In this document: positions 56,811 through 64,000 of the stretch, piece by piece
Numbering within the stretch: the stretch's first letter is position 1
Layout of the letters: each line of letters opens with the position of its first letter
From: Plantago major
Taxonomy: Eukaryota > Streptophyta > Magnoliopsida > Lamiales > Plantaginaceae
Assembly: GCA_026545765.1 (NCBI GenBank)
Contig: CM048844.1
Coordinates: forward strand, 57,632,932 to 57,696,931
Length of the DNA stretch: 64,000 bases
Reading direction: 5' to 3'
Program-made: the position numbers and the translations under genes
The notes under the pieces: model-generated
Told to the model about the DNA's origin: nothing
The model's input: the letters and a program-made list of their open reading frames with translations, nothing else
Databases searched by the model: none

Positions 56811-57330
56811 GCTGAAAAGGAAACACATAAAGAGGAGGAAGCTGCAAAGCTTACCTCAGAGACTAAGAAGGAGGTTTCAACAAACTCCTTAAACAATGAA
56901 CCTGAGCCTGTACTACAGGTGAACAAAGTTTCAACTTTACAAAAATCTCAGAAATCTCACTCTTATTTTGACTAACACTTTAAATGTTTCTTTCAAGGCT
57001 CCAACTGGGAAGGAAATTGGTGAGGCTACTCGGCCAAAGTCACCAGAGAATCAACCAGAAGCTACTCCAGCTTCTATCGAACATGTATCTGAGCCACCTA
57101 GAGTGGATGTAACTGACATCTCAAATATCATAAGTTCACAAAGGTTTCTCTAAATTTCCTAAGTGTCTTAACACTTGTTTTTCTCAGGTTCAGAAAGAGA
57201 TAGAAGTTGCTGAGGCAGAGACACCCAAGTCCCCTTAAGTAATAGAGATAACTAAGGGAATCACAACTTCCCAAGTCAAGATATCTGAGCCTGTTGTTAC
57301 GACACTGGTAACTCAGATAACCGATCTTCT
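56811..57330 (+). pseudogene. Fragment of the E-type 3' module (third copy, plus strand)
   Basis: Three exon-like pieces with splice signals: 56811-56918 (acceptor TTTGTTACAG, AEKETHKEEEAAKLTSETKK, donor GTGAAC), 56998-57108 (acceptor TTTCAAG, APTGKEIGEA to SEPPRVD, donor GTAACTGAC) and from 57188 (acceptor TTTTCTCAG, VQKEIEVAEAETPKSP, then a stop). The order and edges parallel 31324-30980 and 63682-64000. No LTR or pol is attached. Confidence 0.5.
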
Positions 57331-58034
57331 TTTGCATGATATGAACAACTGGAACTTTTTTATTTAATCTAGTCAACCTGCTAGAGTAAAAATCAAAAGT
57401 TCAGTTTTCAGATACTTGCAATAGGAAAATTAATATATGCAACTTGTTTTCAGAATGAAAAACATTGTCTTGAGCATGGATATTTTGTAGGCTGCATAAT
57501 TAACTCACTGGAGAGGAACATAAATTTTCTAAGCCCATTACATCATCAATTATGTCTCATTTCATAACTTCAATGAGATGTAAAATATAAATTGTCTGAC
57601 TAATTTCAACTTAAATATTTTTTATGTTTTCATAACTACAGAGGATACAAACGATTTTTTAGAAGAGCGATGCTTGAAACATAAGATTATCTAAAAGATG
57701 ATTGCTTGAGAATCATTTTTATTGTTGGATGATTTGTGGTGTCTAATGATACCATTGTGTGCTACTCTAGGTCTCGTTGATGTTACAAAGTTGGTGGTAA
57801 TTTTGGTTGATGTTTTGACTGCAAGACAATGCAGTTTTTCGAAACCCGTACAATTTGTAGTGAGCATTTCATATCTTTCTATGTTGAAATATATTCGGGT
57901 TAAATCAGGGAGAATTCTAATTATGTTTAGTTTCTAGTTGCAATTTTGTAAAAAAAAACTCCAGCTTTCTCCATGCATCATAATGTTACACAATTCGTAC
58001 TATGAATCAACATTATATGACCAAATGTTAAAGT
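57331..58034. other. Intergenic sequence without recognised features
   Basis: AT-rich, no domain or repeat identified. Confidence 0.5.
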
Positions 58035-58465
58035 CCAAATCAGGAGAAGAAAGGGGTAAATTCAAAACAAACACCCAAAGCCCAAGTGGCGATAATTACG
58101 TGTCCATCACCTTGTCGGACAAAATATTACATCGAAACAAACAGAGCAATAAAATCCGGTACTAAATTAGCCGGCTAAATAATTACCACGTTGCAAGTTC
58201 AGAGTGGCTAAAATTTAACCGGTACTAATTAAGTGGCTATCTTACCAAATGGAGCAAGGTCTATTTGGTTCGTTAGCTACTTATTTAGTTACGGTTAAGT
58301 TTAAGCCACTCTGAACCTAGAAAGTGGTCTTAACTTTGTCGGCAAAATTAGTACTAGTTTTTAGTGCTTTGTTTGTTTTAATGTAATGAAAGGTTTGAAA
58401 CGGCGATGGATACCAATTTGTCGCCATTTTGGAGTTGATTGTTTGCTTCGACTTTTTGTAAAACG
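58035..58465. repeat. Large imperfect inverted repeat (foldback/MITE-like)
   Basis: Arms of about 200 bases (about 58035-58240 and 58272-58465) are inverted copies of each other. The best-matched part is GTTCAGAGTGGCTAAAATTT at 58197-58216 against AAGTTTAAGCCACTCTGAAC at 58296-58315. The loop is about 30 bases. Arms decay outward; no target duplication was fixed. Confidence 0.6.
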
Positions 58466-58669
58466 TGGTGTTAATAATATTTTTAATGTTGTTGTTGCTA
58501 CTATTGTTGTTAATACACATAGTTTTGGAAAGAACCTCCATTTATGAGTGACCGACTAAATGCTTATGTATAAGTGTAGTGTTTTAAACGATACCAATTA
58601 TTTTTTACGGATAAACATTTTATGTACATTTTTATGTGCATTTATAACATCGACGTTGTTACTAAACCC

Positions 58670-58670
<1 letters not shown>

Positions 58671-58739
<69 letters not shown>
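58671..58739. repeat. (ATT)n microsatellite
   Basis: About 22 uninterrupted ATT/TTA units, ending within six bases of the start of an LTR. Confidence 0.9.
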
Positions 58740-58744
58740 ATAAC

Positions 58745-60142
58745 AACTTAAGAGAATAAGCTGTAGTTGTAGACTATGCTTAACTCGGTATCGTTCTCTA
58801 GGGAATTAATCAAGCTACCACAACGAATTAGAGTAAACAATTTGTTTGTGAGTAAAAAGATGGTTTTGAGTGATTTTACTTCTAAAACACGAATTAATAC
58901 TAAAGCAAATAAACTATTTGATCAAATGATAGAAGGTGAACCCGGTAATGATGATCCAGTTATGCTAATTCGATACTAGGATAATCGTTCATATTTGTCA
59001 CACGGTCGGTGTACAGAATAGCAATCAATCCAATCTTAACCGAGTTGTTTTTCGAAGATTTAAAACTAGAGAAATCGTTAAGTTTGTCAGACAGGCGATT
59101 CTTAACGAAAACAACTTAGAATATTTCAAACTAGCGAATTGGATTGAAGGTTTATACGAAAATCTATTGGATTGAAGGTTTATACGAAAATCTCAAACTA
59201 GACGAACCTATATGAACGAATATAAACCCTAGATTTGAATACGCATAACTATCACATAATTACCGTATTCAGGAGAGGTTTAGCTACTCATAATTGAATT
59301 AAAGATGAAAGAATTCATAGTATTGAATACGCAAAGCATAAACATGGTGATAATCACAAGCAAGAGCATAAAATTCAATAATCAATCAAAGAAACGAGAA
59401 TTGTAATGAAGCAATAGAGAATTATCAAAAGCTTATCAAGAATTCGATGTCAATGATTCGTACACGAGAAAAACCAAGCTCCAAGATCAATAAATGTCAA
59501 AATCTAGGTCTAGGAGCTTTTTCTATGTAAAAATTGAGTATATGAAGTTATGGCAAAAAATTGCCTAATTCTAACATAAAAAAGGAGAAAATCTGCCTGC
59601 TTATCGCAATCTCGCCGCGGCCAGAAATATACTCGCCACGGCGAGAAGCACCCTTTAAGCCCTATTTTTGGTTCTGGAAATGTCGCCGCGGCGAGAATAT
59701 CCATTCGCCACGGCGAGCGTAAAACTTTCGTAACTTTTCCTACAGACAGAATTTGCCTATGCTTCCAGAACGAAAGTTGTAGCCCATTGAATAATCTTTG
59801 CTTGGCCATGGAAATCAGGTCAATCGGATATCATATGAGAGAGTTATGACTAAAATGGCTAGACTGATCCATAACATTTCACTTTTGCAAGCTTCGCTAA
59901 AACGGCTCTCAATTCTTCGTCCGAACTCCGAATCCACTTCCATTTTTGCCCAGTTACTCCAAATTCAAAGATCTAGAACCATAGTTTTCACTCCGATTTT
60001 CACCTTCGAAACACAAAATTCCTACAAAACACAAACAAAGTACCAAAGCATAAAAATGCACAAAAACACTACAAAATGCCAACAAAGACTAACCAAAAGA
60101 CGGTAAAATAGACAAGATGAGACTCTAAATTATCGTCCCATC
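58745..60142 (-). repeat. LTR related to element F (L1)
   Basis: Minus strand; begins TGATGGGACGATAATT at 60142 and runs 1.4 kb to 58745, where the last bases are replaced by the ATT repeat. It matches L2 at 62379-63681 and more distantly the F LTR. GC-rich dyads lie at 59611-59624, 59632-59645, 59682-59695 and 59704-59717. No internal element sequence adjoins it, so it is a solo or truncated LTR. Confidence 0.75.
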
Positions 60143-62378
60143 AGAGATTTAAACCGGTCAGTAACCTGAGCAATTTCAGGCTGAGTGGTATCTGGGACTT
60201 GTGCAGTTCCCATGTCTTGATCTTGCTGATCAACGACCATTTCTTTGTTTGAAGTTTCAGGTACTTCAGACCATTCCTGAGTTTGTGGCTCAGTTGCCTT
60301 CCCTGATTGATCTCCCAAAGTCACGACCTCAGTTTGATCCCTCTCAGTTGAGAGTTGGGAAACCTACTGTCTCGCAGGATTTTCTTCAGCAAGTTCTTCT
60401 ATCAATTGAAATTCAACCACCTCGTAGTCCTCCCCTAGTTGTCTAGAAGTCTAGGACTATTGTGGTTGTTGTGGTGATCGAGATCTGGAAGGTGAAGGTG
60501 TTGTTGTGCGAGGCGTATCCAGATCCTCTTGAGATTGTGGAAGGTGTACTGATCAGGGTTACCTGGTACGTGGGTTCGCGGTACGCCAAAGCCAGTACGC
60601 GGTTCGCGATTCTCCATTTTTGGAGAATTGATTCTCCACAAAATCACAGAGTACCGGTTATTTGATTTTTAGAGCACGATTCGTCACATTTTTTTATGTG
60701 ATTCGTTAAATTGTAGAGTATGATTAGCTACTATTTGAGGTTTAATTCGTCATATATGCATCTTTATTGCCTTGGGATTTGATTTGACTTTCTTCTTCAG
60801 AAGAAGAAGACTCTTCAATCCCTTTTATTCCTTGGGGACATGGTTCCCTTTGGAGGTCTTTGTGATCTTGTCTGAAATGGCCCTTCTTGTCATTCCTTGT
60901 TCAGGAATCTACTGAGTTGTTGCTACTATCTGAGTAGCAGCTTGACTGAAGGAGGACTCATTTATTCTGAGAGGTGGTTGTTCATATTTTCTTTTGTTTC
61001 CTCTTCCTCTTCCACTCTGAGCACCTTGAGATCCTTCCCCCTTAGTCATTGTTGACTGACTAAGAATCAAAAAAGATTTTAAGAGGGAGTCAAAGTTGCC
61101 TTGCAGATAGTTGTAAGCAGCAAACAACGTTTGCAGATCAGCCTTGAGCTCCTGATTCAGTTTGATAAGCTGTTTCCTTATCAGTGAGCTCTGCCAGTGG
61201 ACCTTGAGTAGCATCTTCTTTTCCAGCAGCATAGCTAGCCTCATTGAGGGATTTTTCAGCAAGATTATTGTCATCATCCCTCACCATGCCTAGGTCTCTC
61301 TGAGCAATGACCAAGCTTGTTGTTCTCTGAGTGATTAACTCAGTGAACTTCTTCATTTCAGTAGGGACTGATGCAATGACTTCTTCATTTTGTTGAGACA
61401 ACTCCTTTCTTAGAGTTGCCAGAACCTGGTATCTGGCCATGTAATCATGGGAGTCGAGATTTGGTGTCTTACTGAAGCTTTGAGGAGCAATCAGTTTTCT
61501 CTTTAAGTGAGAAACTCCTAAGTGAACATTTGCATGTTCTGTCAAGAATCTGTCTTCTTTATCATCTGAGTCTTCATCCCAGTGATCTTCATCCTCTTGG
61601 GCATTTTCATCAATATTTTATAGCCCAACAACCATCTCATAGATGGGCTTCTTTCCTTTCAGTGAGGAGGAGGATGGTACATCTTTTGGTAACGCAGCCT
61701 TAGAATCATGCTTGTCTTCAGATACTTGCTCAGTATCTAATTCTTCAGCAATTGCCTGAACATCAAGCTGGACTTCTTTCATCTCAGCATAAGCTTCCAT
61801 TTCCTTGATGGTAAGATCTTCAATCTTTTGGAGCTTTGCTTTAGATTCAGCTATCTTTTCTTCCAGTTGAAAATTTAGTTGTTGTTCTTCCTCCAACAAT
61901 TGTTTGAGTTGAGCAACTCTGGCTTGTGCATCCAATATCTTCTAAGTGTTGTCCTCAGAGTGCTGAACTACTGATTCAGTAGTGTCTTTTTGTTGGGGAG
62001 AGGGATGGGTAGATCTCTGAGGAGATGGAGGAGGGTAATTCAGTGAAGTCCTCTCAGTGTGCTTTTCAGCAACTGAGACATTGTTTCCTTGTGCAATCCC
62101 TCATGTCCCTGGTGCAGGGGCATCATCATCATCCTTGTTATCATCCTCATCCTTTTGATGTTCAGAAGGAGGTTCTTCATAATCATTTTCATCTGTCTCC
62201 TTCTCTTCTTCATCTTTAGAGACCAGATTGATCACTTCTGGAATAGTGATCATTTGCCCATTTACTTCGTCTTGCTCAGAGGGTATGATTTGTAGAGACT
62301 TGGGTAAGACTGGCTTGAATGCCATGTGCATTTTGGTCTGACCATCTGCCTTTTCAAAGGCTTGAATGAGCTTGTGTG
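60143..62378 (-). pseudogene. Fragment of the E-type 3' module (second copy), last exon
   Basis: Minus strand. From 62378: ITHKLIQAFEKADGQTKMHM, VNGQMITIPEVINLVSKDEE (E has VNGRMITFPNVINLVSEDDE) and ENDYEEPPSEHQKDEDDNKD. A long coiled coil follows (LKQLLEEEQQLNFQLEEKIA, 61935-61618), then LRKELSQQNEEVIASVPTEM. The text TMTKGEGSQGAQSGRGRGNK lies near 61050. Several in-frame stops. Better preserved than the same part of E. It is bounded by LTRs L1 and L2, which belong to another family. Confidence 0.5.
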
Positions 62379-63681
62379 TGATGAGCTCAAATTATACTCT
62401 AAATAACTTAAGAGAATAAGCTGTAGTTGTAGACTATGCTTAACTCGGTATCATTCTCTAGGGAATTAATCAAGCTACCACAACGAGTGAGAGTAAACAG
62501 ATTGTTTGTGAATAACAGATAAGTTTTGGATGTTTTTACTTCTAAAACACAGATTGAAACAGGAAACAGATAAACAGGTTTGATCAAAGAGAGAAGATGA
62601 ACACAGTAGTAATGACCAAGTAATGCTAATTCGTTCTAGGGCAATCATTCATATTTGTCACATGGTCGGCGTACAGAAATCAATCAATTTGATTCAACCA
62701 ATTGTTCTTAGAATATATTATACCGGAGAAATCGTGAGTCGTCAATTCACAATCCTTAAACATGAACAATTTAGAGAATTTCATACGGACTTATCGAATT
62801 GAAGGTTTTTACGAAGATTTTATACGAGACTAACTTATATGAGTGAATCCAAAACCCTAGAAACGAATATGCAAGACTATCACATAACTACCGTGTTCGG
62901 AGTGATTAAACTACTCATGAGGGAAGCAAAGATGAAAGATGTCAAGGTATTGAATATGCCAAGCATAAACATGGTGATAATCGCATGCAAGATCATACAA
63001 TTTGATAAACAGAAGAAAACACGAATTGAAGATAAACAATAGAGAGTTATCAAAAGATTACCAAGAATTCGATATCAATGCTTCTTACAAGAGGTAAACC
63101 AAGCTCCAAGATCAATCAATCAATGTCAAAACCTAGTTCCTGAGCTTTTTCCTATGTAAACTAGGGTAAAAGAAGTTATGTCTATAGTTATGGTGAAAGA
63201 AATCTATTTAAAGGAGAAAAAACGAGTAGAATCCTAGCAGAATTTGACCAGAAAATCTCCCAGCAAATAAGCTCTCGGGAACTCTCGCCGCAGCGTGCCT
63301 AAATGTCTCACCGCGGCGAAGATGCTTTCTGACAGTCAACTTGCGATGTCTGTATCTTTTTCGTCAGGAAGAATATGGCTACGATTTTGGCATGAAAGTT
63401 GTATCCCTTTGAATTATCTTTCCATGGCCACCGATATCAGGTAAATCGGACTTCATATTAGAGAGTTATGTCCAAAATGGCTAGACTGCTCCGTAAATCA
63501 TCACTTTTGCAAGTCACGCTAAAATGCCTCTCAATTCTTCGTCCGAACTCCGAATCCACTTCCGTCTTCGCCCAATTACTCTTCATTCAGAGATATATAA
63601 CCAATGTATTCACTCCGATTTTCACCTTCGGTACCAAATAACACAAAAAATCCTACAAAACACAAACAAAGTACCAAAGCA
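62379..63681 (-). repeat. LTR related to element F (L2), truncated at its start
   Basis: Minus strand; plus-strand left edge TGATGAGCTCAAATT, right edge lost at about 63681 where L1 continues for about 80 bases more. It lies within the E-type module, separating 60143-62378 from 63682-64000. Confidence 0.75.
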
Positions 63682-64000
63682 GAGTAGTCAAGTATCTGTG
63701 TTACTTGTGCAACAGCAACAGGCTCAGATGATTGGACTACTGAGGTTCCAGGTGTCTCAGATATCTTGTTGTGAGGAGGAGACTTGGAAGTCTGATCCTC
63801 AGCATCCTCTCTTTCTTTTTGAACCTGAGAATAGCATAACACATAGAAATTTGTTAAGAGAAATAATTAGGCAATTTGATATTTGATATGTCAATTACCT
63901 CGATAGTAGGAGGCTCAAATATTTGTCTCTCAGAAACTTGTGCAGTTTCTGGTATTCTCTCAGATGATGAAGGCTTGTTGGCCTCATCAATTTCCATTGG
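63682..64000 (-). pseudogene. Fragment of the E-type 3' module (second copy), two upstream exons
   Basis: Minus strand. The exon ending at 63899 (SSSERIPETAQVSERQIFEP, donor GTAATTGAC) matches the exon of E at 31324-31175 (VPETSKVSEEHATKLPHLE). The next exon starts at 63824 after TATTCTCAG and reads VQKEREDAEDQTSKSPPHNK, matching VQAERKVDEDKTSPHTK in E. It continues past the window edge. Confidence 0.5.

Overview
This window is a stretch of plant nuclear DNA, most probably from a eudicot with a repeat-rich genome. The evidence is one intron-containing IQD-type gene embedded in nested LTR retrotransposons of three plant lineages (Athila-related Ty3, Tat-lineage Ty3 with two RNase H domains, and a SIRE/Maximus-like Ty1-copia). 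I cannot name the species. No rRNA, tRNA or CRISPR array was recognised, and the only convincing host gene is on the minus strand at 18.2-19.7 kb.

Left block (1-16.6 kb): element A (plus strand, 5' LTR cut by the window edge, ends at 7072) lies next to element C (minus strand). C is split by element B (7757-15380), which has a perfect GTCTC target duplication. A, B and C are Athila-related but carry no reverse transcriptase or integrase. What survives is gag or protease debris plus an ORF in the env position that resembles the family called putative plant transposon protein.

Middle (16.6-21.1 kb): intergenic DNA, an isolated possible exon, and a five-exon IQD gene whose IQ67 domain looks shortened.

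Right block (21.1-55.4 kb): a Tat-lineage element, D (21058-55441), holds two later insertions. Copia element E (26416-41651, minus strand, perfect TGAAG duplication) interrupts the RNase H region. Pol-less Athila-like element F (45730-53646, minus strand, left LTR truncated) interrupts D's antisense plant-mobile-domain ORF. Beyond D (55.4-64 kb) lie microsatellites, a large inverted repeat, two LTRs related to F, and two further fragments of the unusual 3' module of E.

Two themes stand out. (1) The pol-less Athila relatives share an env-like ORF that follows a plausible GT-AG intron, reiterated polypurine tracts, a hairpin just before the 3' polypurine tract, a conserved noncoding block with a CGCAC-AAAA-GTGCG hairpin, and (in B, F and the two F-related LTRs) GC-rich palindromes of the CTCGCCGCGGCGAG type. 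(2) The copia element carries downstream of pol, in sense orientation, a multi-exon gene-like module. Its exon boundaries recur in two other fragments in the window. Most TE reading frames are broken by stops or frameshifts, so the loci read as decayed. Boundaries and domains were read by eye; no database search was possible.
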